Source: Chloroflexales bacterium ZM16-3 (GTDB lineage: Bacteria > Chloroflexota > Chloroflexia > Chloroflexales > Chloroflexaceae). From it: a stretch of 64,000 nt of DNA. This document shows positions 39,762-48,455 of the stretch, piece after piece. A program made the translations under genes and the position numbers. The stretch lies in contig RYFE02000008.1 in NCBI GenBank assembly GCA_004138175.2, positions 110,876 through 174,875 on the forward strand. Reading direction: 5' to 3'. Every line of letters starts with the position of its first letter. Position 1 is the stretch's first letter. Below the pieces are notes generated by a model. The model worked only from the letters and a program-made list of their open reading frames with translations. It searched no databases and was not told the origin of the DNA.

Positions 39762-39790
39762 GTAGGGGCGCAGCGTGCTGCGCCCCCTAC
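39762..39790. repeat. Imperfect palindrome, GTAGGGGCGC family
   Basis: GTAGGGGCGCAGC and GCTGCGCCCCCTAC with one extra base. It spans the kinase stop codon (39787-39789) and the gap before purQ. Confidence 0.65.
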
Positions 39791-41184
39791 GACCAGCGAA
39801 ACTCAATCTCGACCTCGCCGATCTTGATTCTGTCGCCCTGGCTGAGGCGCTGTGGCACGCGAGGGACAATGAGGGCGTTATTGAGCATCGTGCCGTTGGT
39901 ACTGCCGAGGTCAGTGATGGTATAGAAGTCGCCATCGCGCTGGATGGTGGCGTGGTGGCGCGAGGCGATGCCCCGGTCGTGCTCGGCAAGATCCAGCTCG
40001 GGGTAATGGTTCTGGCGCGGGTCGCGGCGGCCGATGCGCACCGGGAGCCGGTCGATAGGCAGATCCCAGTTGCGATGGGGCGAGGTGATATGCAGGCGCG
40101 GCTTGGGCGGATCGGCCAGGGGCGACCCGCAGCCTGCGCAGAAGCGGGCGCGGCCCTTGTTGATGCGCCCGCAGCGGGCGCACGGCGTCCCATCTTCGAC
40201 GGGGGCGACCGGACGAACGGGGGCGACCGGCGGGGGCGGCGGGGGCTGTTGCGCTGGTTGCTGCTGCGTCGCCGGTGCATGCCCTCCCGACACCGGGGGC
40301 GGGGCCGCCTGGGCGGTCGGATCAACATAGGGCGTATCGAGACAGCGATGGAGCGCCTGCTCCATCTCGGCGCAGCTGGTGAAGCGCTGCTCGCGCTGGA
40401 GGCTCATAGCCTTAATCAGCACCGCCTCGGTGCGCGCATCCACCGACGGGTTGAGCTTGCTGATCGAGCCGGGCTGCGGCGTCTGGAGCGGCACGGGGGG
40501 CAGGTTGGTGAGCAGGTGCAGCAGGGTGGCACCGAGGGCGTACACATCGCTGCGGGCGTCCGTCTGCCCCTTGCCATACTGCTCGGGCGGGGCGTAGCCG
40601 GCCGACCCCATGGCGATCGTATCCTTCGACTTCCCCTTCTTGTGGGTGCGGGCCACGCCAAAGTCGATCAGCTTGAGCACCCCCGTGGGGGTGAGCATCG
40701 TATTGGATGGCTTGAGGTCGCGGTAGATAATCGGCGGGTCGCAGCTGTGGAGGTAGTGGAGCACCCGGCAGAGCTGAATGCCGTAGCCGAGCACCTGCTG
40801 CTCCATGAGCGGGGCGTTCGCCTCGTGGACGCGGTCCTCAAGGGTCTTTCCGGGGACATACTCCATGACCATCGTGGGCCGACCATCGTGCTCAAAGAGG
40901 TCGGCCACCACGGGCAGGTTCGGGAATGAGAGGGCGCGCAAAAGGGCGGCCTCTTGGAGAAAGAGCCGCCGGTTATCGTCCTGCTCCTCGGGGTTGAGGT
41001 CGCCCTGAGGGCGCATCTCTTTAAGCGCCCAGACGGTGCCGTCGCTGGCGCGCTTCACCCGATAGACGGCACCCATCCCACCACGGCCGATTAGGTTGAG
41101 TACCGTGTAGGTGTCGGCTGCGCCGCGCACGGTTATATTCGGAGTTAACAGATCTGGTGCGATCACCGTAGCATCTCGCTTCAT
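39787..41184 (-). CDS. Ser/Thr protein kinase with zinc ribbon and FHA domain
   Basis: 465 residues from the ATG at 41184. The kinase domain is intact: GRGGMGAVYRV, catalytic K55 (VWALKEM), YRDLKPSN near 154, IDFGVA near 171 and APPEQYGKGQTDARSDVY. A Pro/Gln-rich linker (about 290-330) leads to a zinc ribbon CARCGRINKGRARFCAGCG and a C-terminal FHA domain (about 375-465; RIGRR, SRHHATIQRDG, DLGSTNGTMLNN). FHA domains bind phosphothreonine, so auto-recognition or a phosphorylated partner is likely. There is no membrane helix, so it is cytoplasmic. The leader is very short with an extended -10 box at 41204-41212 and no Shine-Dalgarno sequence. Confidence 0.92.
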   Translation of the reverse strand: MKRDATVIAPDLLTPNITVRGAADTYTVLNLIGRGGMGAVYRVKRASDGTVWALKEMRPQGDLNPEEQDDNRRLFLQEAALLRALSFPNLPVVADLFEHDGRPTMVMEYVPGKTLEDRVHEANAPLMEQQVLGYGIQLCRVLHYLHSCDPPIIYRDLKPSNTMLTPTGVLKLIDFGVARTHKKGKSKDTIAMGSAGYAPPEQYGKGQTDARSDVYALGATLLHLLTNLPPVPLQTPQPGSISKLNPSVDARTEAVLIKAMSLQREQRFTSCAEMEQALHRCLDTPYVDPTAQAAPPPVSGGHAPATQQQPAQQPPPPPPVAPVRPVAPVEDGTPCARCGRINKGRARFCAGCGSPLADPPKPRLHITSPHRNWDLPIDRLPVRIGRRDPRQNHYPELDLAEHDRGIASRHHATIQRDGDFYTITDLGSTNGTMLNNALIVPRVPQRLSQGDRIKIGEVEIEFRWS

Positions 41185-41203
41185 GGCACATTCGCCGCTT
41201 GTG

Positions 41204-41212
41204 ATTATACCA
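41204..41212 (-). promoter_or_regulatory. Kinase gene promoter, extended -10
   Basis: Minus strand TGG-TATAAT (41204-41212), with the start codon 19 bases downstream of the hexamer. The predicted leader is about 13 bases. Confidence 0.6.
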
Positions 41213-41237
41213 CGCCGGGTTGCCAAAGGTTGCGTGG

Positions 41238-41266
41238 TTGACGCTGCGGCATACGTCTGCTATAAT
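41238..41266 (+). promoter_or_regulatory. tRNA-Leu/tRNA-Pro promoter
   Basis: -35 TTGACG (41238-41243), 17-base spacer, -10 TATAAT (41261-41266) with TGC ahead of it. Twelve bases separate it from the tRNA-Leu 5' end. Near-consensus, as expected for a stable RNA operon. Confidence 0.85.
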
Positions 41267-41277
41267 CGGCACGTTAC

Positions 41278-41363
41278 GCCGGAGTGGCGGAATGGCAGAC
41301 GCGGCGGTCTCAAAAACCGCTGAGGGCAACCTCGTGTGGGTTCGAGTCCCACCTTCGGCACCA
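41278..41363 (+). tRNA. tRNA-Leu (anticodon CAA)
   Basis: 86 bases with encoded CCA and a long variable arm (TGAGGGCAACCTCG). Acceptor GCCGGAG/CTTCGGC with one G-T pair; anticodon loop CTCAAAA with CAA; T arm TGGGTTCGAGTCCCA. Decodes UUG. Confidence 0.97.
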
Positions 41364-41387
41364 TTCGTTGCTGCTCAGGTACATAGT

Positions 41388-41464
<77 letters not shown>

Positions 41465-41470
41465 GCATCG

Positions 41471-41518
41471 CACCGATGGTGCCCGTGCATGATGCGCGGG
41501 CACCATCGGTGTTTTTTT
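41471..41518 (+). terminator. Intrinsic terminator of the tRNA-Leu/tRNA-Pro operon
   Basis: 15-bp perfect stem (CACCGATGGTGCCCG at 41471-41485 with its inverse at 41497-41511), then seven Ts. Confidence 0.93.
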
Positions 41519-41539
41519 GTGACAGCGGGTACCAAACCT

Positions 41540-41548
41540 TGCTATACT
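41540..41548 (+). promoter_or_regulatory. Promoter of the SH3b lipoprotein gene
   Basis: TGC-TATACT (41540-41548), with GTGACA about 18 bases upstream as a weak -35. It starts right after the tRNA terminator. Confidence 0.55.
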
Positions 41549-41611
41549 GTGTCGTAGCATGGGCCTGCTGAAGAAGCGCGCCGCACAGACGAATGGAGCT
41601 ACACACAAGCT

Positions 41612-42067
41612 ATGCTGAGATTCTGGCCGCCCCCCCTGCGCCGCTGCTGCCTCGCTGCCGTGGCGGTGGTCGCCGCGCTAGGCATTGTGGCGTGCGGCGA
41701 CCTGACTGCTGCCCTGCCGCCTCGGCCCACCCCCTTCCCCACCCTTGAGCGCCTGCCTAGCGTGACGCCGGTGACGCCGAGCCCATCGCCGCTGCCCACC
41801 GCCACGCCCACCGCCACGCCCGCCGTATCCCCCACGCCCGATCTGCCCCGTGCGCTGATCGTTGTCGATGCCAACATGCGCAGCGGCCCCGGACTAGGTT
41901 TTGACATCGTTACCGTTGTGCGTGTCGGCTCCAGCATCGCCCTCAGCGAGCGACAGGGCGAGTGGTACGCGGTGCGCACCGCCGATGGTCTGGAGGGCTG
42001 GATGTCGGACCAGGTGCTGGATCTCGATCCGTCGGTGGCAGATCGCGTGCCCCAGTCTAAGCCCTGA
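41612..42067 (+). CDS. Lipoprotein with bacterial SH3 (SH3b) domain
   Basis: 151 residues. Lipobox ALGIVAC (C28), then a Pro/Thr/Ser-rich linker of about 50 residues (TPSPSPLPTATPTATPAV) that likely spans the wall layer, and a C-terminal SH3b domain: NMRSGPGLGFDIVTVVRVG and GEWYAVRTADGLEGWMSDQV. SH3b domains of this sort usually bind cell-wall peptides or other surface ligands. It is transcribed separately after the tRNA operon. The product should be a surface lipoprotein; the ligand is unknown. Confidence 0.85.
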   Translation: MLRFWPPPLRRCCLAAVAVVAALGIVACGDLTAALPPRPTPFPTLERLPSVTPVTPSPSPLPTATPTATPAVSPTPDLPRALIVVDANMRSGPGLGFDIVTVVRVGSSIALSERQGEWYAVRTADGLEGWMSDQVLDLDPSVADRVPQSKP

Positions 42068-42112
42068 CGCGAACTAGCTCAGTGCGGCCCATCACCTGCC
42101 AAAAGGGGCATG

Positions 42113-42121
42113 TGCTATAAT
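42113..42121 (+). promoter_or_regulatory. Promoter of the SpoIIE-type phosphatase gene
   Basis: TG-C-TATAAT (42113-42121), extended -10, about 70 bases before the start. No convincing -35 box. Confidence 0.6.
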
Positions 42122-42189
42122 GAGCGCTCACTGTTATTTGTGGCTATTGTGTGCGCTGTCAGCACGAGGCACGCTATCCAGAGTAGGCC

Positions 42190-44148
42190 GTGATGGATCG
42201 CCAGGGAAACGCTAAGCCAGCGAGCCGGAGCCTCCCCTCCAGCGATGCTTCGATGCGTCGTCGAAACACCAGCATCACCACATGGCTGCGCTGGTCTTAC
42301 CTGATCTCCTCGACGCTGCCGCTGCTGCTAGTCGGCGCGCTGCTGATTGGGGTGCTGTTCCAGGTGCAGCAGCGGAATGCCTACGCTAGCCAGCAGGCTG
42401 TCGCCGACCAGATCGCTGGCAATGTCTCCACATTCCTCTACGACCTAGAGCAGCTGCTGCTGCGCGCCGCGCGAGACCTGCACCCCGAGATGCCCGGCCC
42501 TGATCTTGACGCCACTGCCGCCCGTCTCGTCAATAGCTCTCCCGACCTGCGCGCCCTGGTGATCGTCGATACGAGCGGCGCGCAGGTTGCCAGCGCCGTG
42601 AGCTCGCTGCTGCGTGACCGAGGCGATACCATCGCTCCCTCCGAGGCGGATCTGCTCAAGCAGGCGTTCGGGGTGGGCCAGGGCGGTCGCACCTCGATCA
42701 TGCGCGCCGATGATGGCACTCCCTACTTCCAGGTGGTGCTGCCCATCCGCAGCCAGAGCGGTGGTGTCCTTGTGGGTGCCCTCAGCGCCGAGGTGAGCGC
42801 CACCCGCATCAACCAGATCCTGCGGCTCGCCGTCCAGGGCGGCAACAAGATCTCCTTCCTGATCAACGCCGGTCGCAGCCTGATGCTCGCCTCGACCTCG
42901 TCTGGATGGAGCCCCGCCGACGATATGGCCGTCCTCTTTGCCAACGAGAGCACGGTGGGCGAGTACCACGGCGCCAATGGCGAGCGCATGGTCGGCGCGC
43001 GATCAATTGTGAGCCCGGTGACGCCGTCGAGCTGGTCGGTGGTTGTCGAGGAGCCCTCCGCCGAATTTCTCACTGAGGTCTATCGCAGCGTGTTCCTGCT
43101 CACAGCGGTCGTGGCGCTTGTCGGGCTGCTGGCCCTCGCCTGGGCGCTCTACCAGGCCCGGCAGATCGTGCGCCCGGTGCGCGCCCTGGCGGATGGCGCG
43201 CGCGAGCTGGGCGGCGGGCAGCTGGAGCACCGGATTATCGTCGAGAGCCGCGATGAGCTGGGCCAGCTTGCCGACACATTTAACCAGATGGCCGAGCAGC
43301 TCCAGGGCAGCCTGCACGAGATCGCCGATCAGAATGAGCGTCTGCTCCACGGCCTGATCCTCGCCCGCGATATCCAGATGGGCCTGATGCCCAGCAGCCC
43401 GCCATGGAAGAGCGAGGTACTCACCGTCCACGCGCGCTCGCTGCCCGCGAGCGAGGTGGGCGGCGACTTCTACACCTATATGGCCCTGCCCGGCGGCCGC
43501 GCCGCCGTGGCGATCGGCGATATCTCGGGCAAGGGAGTGGCCGCCGCCCTGCTCATGGCGCTCACAAGCTCGACCCTGGAGTCGCAGGCGCGCGTGCTCG
43601 AACACCCCGGCGCGATGCTCGCCGCCATCCACGATTCGCTACACGCGCAGCTTCAGGCGAACCATATGAACGCCGCGCTGATGATTGCGATCTATGACCC
43701 TACCCGCCAGAGCATGGCTATGGCGAACGCCGGTATGATCTCGCCATTACTGGTGCGCGCCCTCCCCGATGGCGGGATCGACTGCCACTTTGTTGATGTG
43801 AGCGGCCTGCCGATTGGCACGCTTCTGCCCACAAACTACTGCGATGTTGAGGTTGACCTTGCGCCCGGCGATACGATGATCTTCCTCAGCGACGGGATTG
43901 TCGAGGCGCATAACCCCGCCAGCGAGCTCTATGGCTTTGAGCGTCTGGAAGAACTGGTTTCCGGCATGCCCCACCGCCTGAGCGTTGCCGATATTGTCCA
44001 GCGCATCCTCGACTCGGTGCTGGCCTTCACCGATGGGGCCGACCCCCACGATGATATTACGATCCTCGTCACCCGGCGCACGATCAGCGCGGCAGCCTAT
44101 GAGGCGCAGTTCGCGGTGACGGGCACAGGCTTTGGCGACGCGATATAA
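42190..44148 (+). CDS. Membrane sensor with Cache-like domain, HAMP and PP2C-type (SpoIIE/RsbU) phosphatase
   Basis: 652 residues from GTG 42190 (ATG 42193 is also possible). Transmembrane helices at about 36-58 and 297-320 enclose an extracytoplasmic dCache-like sensor. A HAMP domain follows (about 320-375; RQIVRPVRALADGARELGGG, DELGQLADTFNQMAEQLQ), then a short coiled coil. The phosphatase domain (about 395-640) has the metal-binding acids in VGGDFYTYMA, IGDISGKG, FLSDGIVEAHN and PHDDITILV. Such proteins dephosphorylate anti-anti-sigma factors and thereby tune a sigma factor or c-di-GMP-type response. No anti-sigma partners lie nearby, so the target is unknown. Confidence 0.92.
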   Translation: MMDRQGNAKPASRSLPSSDASMRRRNTSITTWLRWSYLISSTLPLLLVGALLIGVLFQVQQRNAYASQQAVADQIAGNVSTFLYDLEQLLLRAARDLHPEMPGPDLDATAARLVNSSPDLRALVIVDTSGAQVASAVSSLLRDRGDTIAPSEADLLKQAFGVGQGGRTSIMRADDGTPYFQVVLPIRSQSGGVLVGALSAEVSATRINQILRLAVQGGNKISFLINAGRSLMLASTSSGWSPADDMAVLFANESTVGEYHGANGERMVGARSIVSPVTPSSWSVVVEEPSAEFLTEVYRSVFLLTAVVALVGLLALAWALYQARQIVRPVRALADGARELGGGQLEHRIIVESRDELGQLADTFNQMAEQLQGSLHEIADQNERLLHGLILARDIQMGLMPSSPPWKSEVLTVHARSLPASEVGGDFYTYMALPGGRAAVAIGDISGKGVAAALLMALTSSTLESQARVLEHPGAMLAAIHDSLHAQLQANHMNAALMIAIYDPTRQSMAMANAGMISPLLVRALPDGGIDCHFVDVSGLPIGTLLPTNYCDVEVDLAPGDTMIFLSDGIVEAHNPASELYGFERLEELVSGMPHRLSVADIVQRILDSVLAFTDGADPHDDITILVTRRTISAAAYEAQFAVTGTGFGDAI

Positions 44149-44158
44149 TGACCTTGTG

Positions 44159-44212
44159 ACCCGTGATGCGTGACTCGTGGTACGTGATGTACGTCTCACG
44201 GATCACGCATTA
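44159..44212. repeat. Short-word array CGTGATGCGTGACTCGTG with inverted partner
   Basis: GTGACCCGTGATGCGTGACT and, facing it, CACGGATCACGCAT, within the 154-base gap after the phosphatase stop. The same paired-inverse design as the other word arrays. Confidence 0.55.
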
Positions 44213-44302
44213 GGAGTCGCGTCACGTCATATATTCGGATGTTGCTCAGGCTGCTTACGCAAGATCCCGCCGTGCCAGGGCACGCACTGCTCAGGAGTCC
44301 CT

Positions 44303-45502
44303 ATGCGCCTCTATAACTCGCTCTCCCGCGAGAAGGATATCTTTGTTCTTCCAAAAGATCGCCCGGTTACGCTCTATGTGTGCGGAGTCACCCCCTACGA
44401 TACGACACATATGGGCCACGCCCGCACCTACCTTGTTTTCGATGTGCTGATCCGTTACCTGCGCTGGCAGGGCGCCGAGGTGCGCTACTGTCAGAATGTG
44501 ACCGACATCGACGACCCGCTGTTCGAGCGGGCCGCCCGCGACGGCGAGCGCTGGCAGGATCTGGCCGAGCGCCAGACGGCCCAGCTCCTTGAGGACTATC
44601 GCGGCCTCAATATTCTTATGCCGACCTATTTCCCGCGCGCCAGCGAGGAGATCGGCGCGATCATCCCGATCATCGCGCGGCTGATCGAGCTTGGCCACGC
44701 CTATATCGCCGAGGGCAATGTCTACTTCAGCGTGCGCACCGACCCAGGCTTCGGCAAGATGGCCCGCATGGGCTATGATGAACTGCTCGCCACCGCCAAT
44801 CAGCGCGGCAATAACCCTGACGACCCGCATAAGCGCGACCCGCTCGACTTTGTGCTCTGGCAGACGGGCAACCCCGGCGACCCGACCTGGGAGAGCCCCT
44901 GGGGCATGGGCCGCCCCGGCTGGCATATCGAGTGCAGCGCGATGGCTACGAAGTACCTCGGCGACCAGATCGACATCCACGGCGGCGGGGCCGACCTGCT
45001 CTTCCCGCATCACCCCTGCGAGATCGCTCAGACCGAGCCGGTGACGGGCAAGCGGCCCTTTGTGCAGATCTGGATGCACACCGGCCTGGTCTGGCTCGAC
45101 GGCGAGAAGATGAGCAAGTCGCTGGGCAATCTGGTCTTCGCCCGCGACGCCCTGCGCGAGCACAGCGCCGACGCGCTGCGCTGGTACCTGCTGAGCCAGC
45201 ACTACCGCGAGGAGTTCGACTACAACCGCACTGAGGTTGCCCTCCACGGCGAGTCTGTCCAGCTTATGCGGGCCGCGCTTGAGGCGACGGGCGGCGATGG
45301 CCCGCCGCTGCACCCCGAGGTGCCGCGCGCGGAGTTTGTCGCCGCCATGGCCGATGACCTGAACACGCCGACTGCCCTGGCGGTGCTGCATATGATGGCA
45401 GGCAATATTGTGCGCGCCGCCGCCGAGGGCCGCGCTGTGGCCGCCTGCCAGGATTCACTGCGAGATCTCGCTGGCGCCCTTGGGTTTGTCCTGAGCGCCT
45501 AG
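44303..45502 (+). CDS. Cysteine-activating ligase of the CysS/MshC family
   Basis: 399 residues from ATG 44303 (AGGAG five bases ahead). Class I aminoacyl-adenylate fold: HMGH at 36-39, KMSKS near 269, zinc ligands C27, a Cys near 212 (WHIECSAM) and HHPCE near 237-241. It lacks the roughly 70-residue C-terminal anticodon-recognition part of CysS and stops after [11 protein letters not shown]. Several stretches ([47 protein letters not shown]) look more like MshC, the mycothiol cysteine ligase, than CysS. It could therefore be a low-molecular-weight thiol ligase or a minimal cysteinyl-tRNA synthetase. Whether a normal cysS exists elsewhere cannot be seen. Confidence 0.8.
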   Translation: MRLYNSLSREKDIFVLPKDRPVTLYVCGVTPYDTTHMGHARTYLVFDVLIRYLRWQGAEVRYCQNVTDIDDPLFERAARDGERWQDLAERQTAQLLEDYRGLNILMPTYFPRASEEIGAIIPIIARLIELGHAYIAEGNVYFSVRTDPGFGKMARMGYDELLATANQRGNNPDDPHKRDPLDFVLWQTGNPGDPTWESPWGMGRPGWHIECSAMATKYLGDQIDIHGGGADLLFPHHPCEIAQTEPVTGKRPFVQIWMHTGLVWLDGEKMSKSLGNLVFARDALREHSADALRWYLLSQHYREEFDYNRTEVALHGESVQLMRAALEATGGDGPPLHPEVPRAEFVAAMADDLNTPTALAVLHMMAGNIVRAAAEGRAVAACQDSLRDLAGALGFVLSA

Positions 45503-45503
45503 C

Positions 45504-45565
45504 GATTGCGGATTGTAGATTGCAGATGTCGCGCAATCTGCAATCTGCAATCTGCAATCTGCAAT
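45504..45565. repeat. Inverted short-word arrays filling the gap between two genes
   Basis: GATTGCGGATTGTAGATTGC (45504-45527) faces ATCTGCAATCTGCAATCTGC (45536-45565). The array starts one base after the ligase stop codon and ends one base before the next start codon. Confidence 0.85.
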
Positions 45566-45566
45566 A

Positions 45567-47228
45567 ATGATGATCACAGACTCTCAACGACGCGCCTCTC
45601 TCGTGATGATACTGCTCGTCGGGTTTCTTCTGTCGGCATGTGCCCCCGCCCCGCAGCCGCCCGCGGCCCCGCCGAGCGGCACCTTGCGCTGGAGCATCGA
45701 GGGTGTGGACGATATCGCCCGGCTTGACCCGGCCCGCCTCGCCGACTACCAGTCGAACATCGCGGTAAACCTGATCTTTGGCGGCCTGGTGCGGCTCGGC
45801 CCCGACCTAGCGGTGATCGGCGACGGCGCTGAGAGCTGGAGGACGAGCTCCGACGGCAAGGTGTACACCTTCTCGTTGCGCGAGAACCTGGCCTATGGCG
45901 ACGGCACACCGGCCACCGCCCAGGACTTTGCGGACGCCCTGCGGCGGACGATCTCGCCCGACACGGGCACGGCATTCGCCTTCGAGTTCCTCAAGTATAT
46001 TGTCGGTGCCGAGGATCTGCGTAATGGGTCGGCGACGACCTTGAGCGGGGTGCGCGCCCTCGATACGCGCACGCTGGAGATTATGCTGGACTCTCCGCGA
46101 GGCTACTTTCTCTCGCAGCTGACCTATGCCCTGGCCTTTGTGGTGCCGCCGGGTAAGATCGAGGCCGCTGGCGACAACTGGATCAACAGCGCCTTCGGCA
46201 GCGGCCCGTTCCGCGTGAAGGAGCACCTTGCCGGAGAGAAGCTGGTGCTGGAGGGCAACCCGAGCTACTGGGCTGGCCCGCCCGGCGTCGCCACCATCGA
46301 GTTGCTCTTCTTCCCCGATACGGCGACGGCCTTCACTAGCTATCGCTCCGGCAACCTGGATATTATGGGCAGCATTCAGGGCGGCATCCCGACCGAGCGG
46401 GTGGCTGATGTGCGCGGCATCCCCGACATGCGCTCGGCCAGTGCGCCGCTGCTCCGCTTTATCGGCTTCAACAATCGCCGTCCGCCCTTCGACAATGTCT
46501 ATGTTCGTCAGGCATTCGCCCAGGCCGTCGATAAGGACAGCCTCGTGCGGCAGGTGCTCTCCGATCAGGCCACGCCGGTAGAGCGCATCTTGCCGCCAGG
46601 ATTCCTTGGCACCAACCTCCCGATCACGACGCTCAGCTTTGACCCCCTCGGCGCGCGCTCGACGCTTGGCCTGGCTGGCTATGTCTCCGGGTCGAGCCTG
46701 CCGCCTGTCACCCTGACCTACAGCCGCGACACAGACACCGAGAAGGTGGCCCAGGCGCTCCAGCGCAACTGGCGCGACACGCTCGGGATCGATGTGAGTC
46801 TCCAGGGGCTGCCGATCAAGGAGTTCATCGCACGCCTCGACTCGATGGTGACTGACCCGACCAATCCCGAGACAAGCTTACAGATGTATATGAGCATCTG
46901 GGGTGCCGACTACCCTGACCCACAGAACTTCCTCTCGCTCCAGTTCCAGAGCGACTCGCCCTACAACAACGGGCACTGGTCGAGCAGCGAGTTCGATCAG
47001 CTCACCAGCGAGGCGGACCAGATCAGCGACCCGGCGCGCACAGCCGAGCGGCTGAAGATCTACAATAAAGCCGAGCAGATCGCGGTGCGCGATGTGGGCT
47101 GGCTGCCCCTGTTCACTCCCGAGGTGAACATCCTCATCCGCCCAACGGTACACGGGCTGAGCTTCACGCCCCAGGGCATCATCGCCGCCGACTGGACGCA
47201 GGTGAGAATCGAGAATGCGCAGCCCTAG
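45567..47228 (+). CDS. Peptide/nickel ABC transporter substrate-binding lipoprotein (SBP family 5)
   Basis: 553 residues with lipobox FLLSAC (C25). The SBP_bac_5 fold shows LDPARLADYQSNIAVNLIFG, YTFSLRENLAYGDGTPATAQ, FADALRRTISPD, GSGPFRVKEHLAGEKLVLEG, NNRRPPFDNVYVRQAFAQAV and NGHWSSSEFDQLTSEADQIS. It should bind oligopeptides or similar solutes outside the membrane for an Opp/Dpp-type importer, but no permease or ATPase genes are beside it. The leader consists entirely of the repeat array at 45504-45565, with no Shine-Dalgarno sequence before ATG ATG. The stop codon lies inside a 20-bp hairpin (47205-47247). Confidence 0.9.
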   Translation: MMITDSQRRASLVMILLVGFLLSACAPAPQPPAAPPSGTLRWSIEGVDDIARLDPARLADYQSNIAVNLIFGGLVRLGPDLAVIGDGAESWRTSSDGKVYTFSLRENLAYGDGTPATAQDFADALRRTISPDTGTAFAFEFLKYIVGAEDLRNGSATTLSGVRALDTRTLEIMLDSPRGYFLSQLTYALAFVVPPGKIEAAGDNWINSAFGSGPFRVKEHLAGEKLVLEGNPSYWAGPPGVATIELLFFPDTATAFTSYRSGNLDIMGSIQGGIPTERVADVRGIPDMRSASAPLLRFIGFNNRRPPFDNVYVRQAFAQAVDKDSLVRQVLSDQATPVERILPPGFLGTNLPITTLSFDPLGARSTLGLAGYVSGSSLPPVTLTYSRDTDTEKVAQALQRNWRDTLGIDVSLQGLPIKEFIARLDSMVTDPTNPETSLQMYMSIWGADYPDPQNFLSLQFQSDSPYNNGHWSSSEFDQLTSEADQISDPARTAERLKIYNKAEQIAVRDVGWLPLFTPEVNILIRPTVHGLSFTPQGIIAADWTQVRIENAQP

Positions 47229-47247
47229 GCTGCGCATTCTCGATTCT
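47205..47247. terminator. 20-bp hairpin spanning the stop codon of the peptide-binding protein gene
   Basis: Arms AGAATCGAGAATGCGCAGCC (47205-47224) and its inverse (47228-47247), loop CTA. The TAG stop at 47226-47228 sits in the loop. No T-run follows. Confidence 0.6.
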
Positions 47248-47277
47248 GGTGGGACTGCGCTCCATGCGCATCACGTT

Positions 47278-47352
47278 TAGGGCTGCCGCCCAGCCTCAAC
47301 AAAAAATAATACGGGGGAGGCTTCGCCTCCCCCGCACCCCCGCCAGGGGGCA
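47278..47352. repeat. Fragment of the GC-rich hairpin element family
   Basis: TAATACGGGGGAGGCTTCGC with CTCCCCCGCACCCCCGCCAGG, matching the right part of 19278-19424. It lies between convergent genes. Confidence 0.65.
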
Positions 47353-47368
47353 ACATCGAGGTCGTCGG

Positions 47369-48394
47369 CTAGCCGACGACCTCGATGTTATCCAGCCCGC
47401 CGTAGACCGTCCACCAGGGCTTGGCACCCTTGGCGATGACCTCGTTCAGAGCCTTGATGTTGGTGACGCCGCGATCCTCAAGCCATGCCTCAAGGGCGGG
47501 CGCGCCCTCCTTGCCGAAGATCGGGACGCCGTCCTGCCAGGTGGCGCGGCCACAGAGCACGCCGGAGAAGGGCGTGCCAGCCTCGGCGGCCAGCTCCAGC
47601 GTCTCGCGGAAGACATCGTCGGTGACGCCGGCGCTCAGGTAGATGAAGGGCTTGCTGGATGCGGCGGCGGCATCGACAAAGTGCTGCTTGGCCTCCTCGC
47701 GGGTGTAGGCCGCCACACCGCCGAACACCTTCATGCCCTCGACGAACTTCACGTTCACCGGCACCTCGACCTTGAGCACATCCACGCCGTAGCGCGGCTT
47801 CGAGAACTCGGCCATGTAGGCGGCGACGTACTTCGGCTTAGCCTTGGCGAACTCCAGGGACTTCTCATCGCCGATCACGTCGTCGTAGGCCAGGGGCTCC
47901 AGGAAGAAGGGCTTGTCGATGGCGGCGCACTCGGCCCCGATCCGCTCGATGAAGGCGTGCTTGATCTCGTTTACCTCCGGGGTGTCGAAGGCGTTGTAGT
48001 AGAGCAGGATCTTGATCGCATCGGCACCGGCCTCGGCCAGGCGGCGAACGCTCCAGACGTCCAGCAGGTCGGGCAGGCGGCCTTTGACGGTGGCGTCATA
48101 GCCGGTCTTCTCGTAGGCCAGCAGCACACCGGTGCCGGGGGCGCGATGCTCCAGGGAGGGCAGGCCGTACTCCGGGTCCATCAGGATGGCGCTGGAGTGC
48201 TTGGTGAGCACGCGGGTGACGACCGTCTTGAACTCGGTGAGGGCTGTGCCGTCAACCTCAGAGCCACGGGCCTTGGCGATCGCCTTCTTCAGTGACCCGC
48301 GCTGATCCATGGCGGCGGCGGCGATCACGCCATTCGCGTCGGCGCACGCCTGGATACCGTCAAACTTGCCCTTGGTAATCTGAACCTTGGCCAT
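47369..48394 (-). CDS. Tagatose-1,6-bisphosphate aldolase-like class I aldolase (LacD family)
   Basis: 341 residues from ATG 48394 (AAGGAG eight bases ahead; an in-frame codon seven residues earlier is ignored). TIM-barrel class I aldolase. AAMDQRGSLKKAI is the family N-terminal motif, and the Schiff-base lysine is in DVLKVEVPVNV near residue 205. AIKILLYYNAFD, FFLEPLAYDD, IYLSAGVTDDVF and SGVLCGRATWQDG complete the barrel. In lactobacilli LacD cleaves tagatose-1,6-bisphosphate; in organisms without the lac-tagatose pathway these enzymes probably serve as fructose-1,6-bisphosphate aldolase. No lac genes are adjacent, which favours the glycolytic role. Confidence 0.9.
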   Translation of the reverse strand: MAKVQITKGKFDGIQACADANGVIAAAAMDQRGSLKKAIAKARGSEVDGTALTEFKTVVTRVLTKHSSAILMDPEYGLPSLEHRAPGTGVLLAYEKTGYDATVKGRLPDLLDVWSVRRLAEAGADAIKILLYYNAFDTPEVNEIKHAFIERIGAECAAIDKPFFLEPLAYDDVIGDEKSLEFAKAKPKYVAAYMAEFSKPRYGVDVLKVEVPVNVKFVEGMKVFGGVAAYTREEAKQHFVDAAAASSKPFIYLSAGVTDDVFRETLELAAEAGTPFSGVLCGRATWQDGVPIFGKEGAPALEAWLEDRGVTNIKALNEVIAKGAKPWWTVYGGLDNIEVVG

Positions 48395-48455
48395 AAACAC
48401 TACTCCTTTGTACAACAGGGTTCACCGTGAGATTCGGCACCCTCTTCCCCCTTCG

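Noticed and set aside
45567..47228. Complete peptide ABC transporter operon
   Set aside because: Only the binding lipoprotein is present. Flanking genes are a CysS/MshC-like ligase and a convergent aldolase, with no permease or ATPase.
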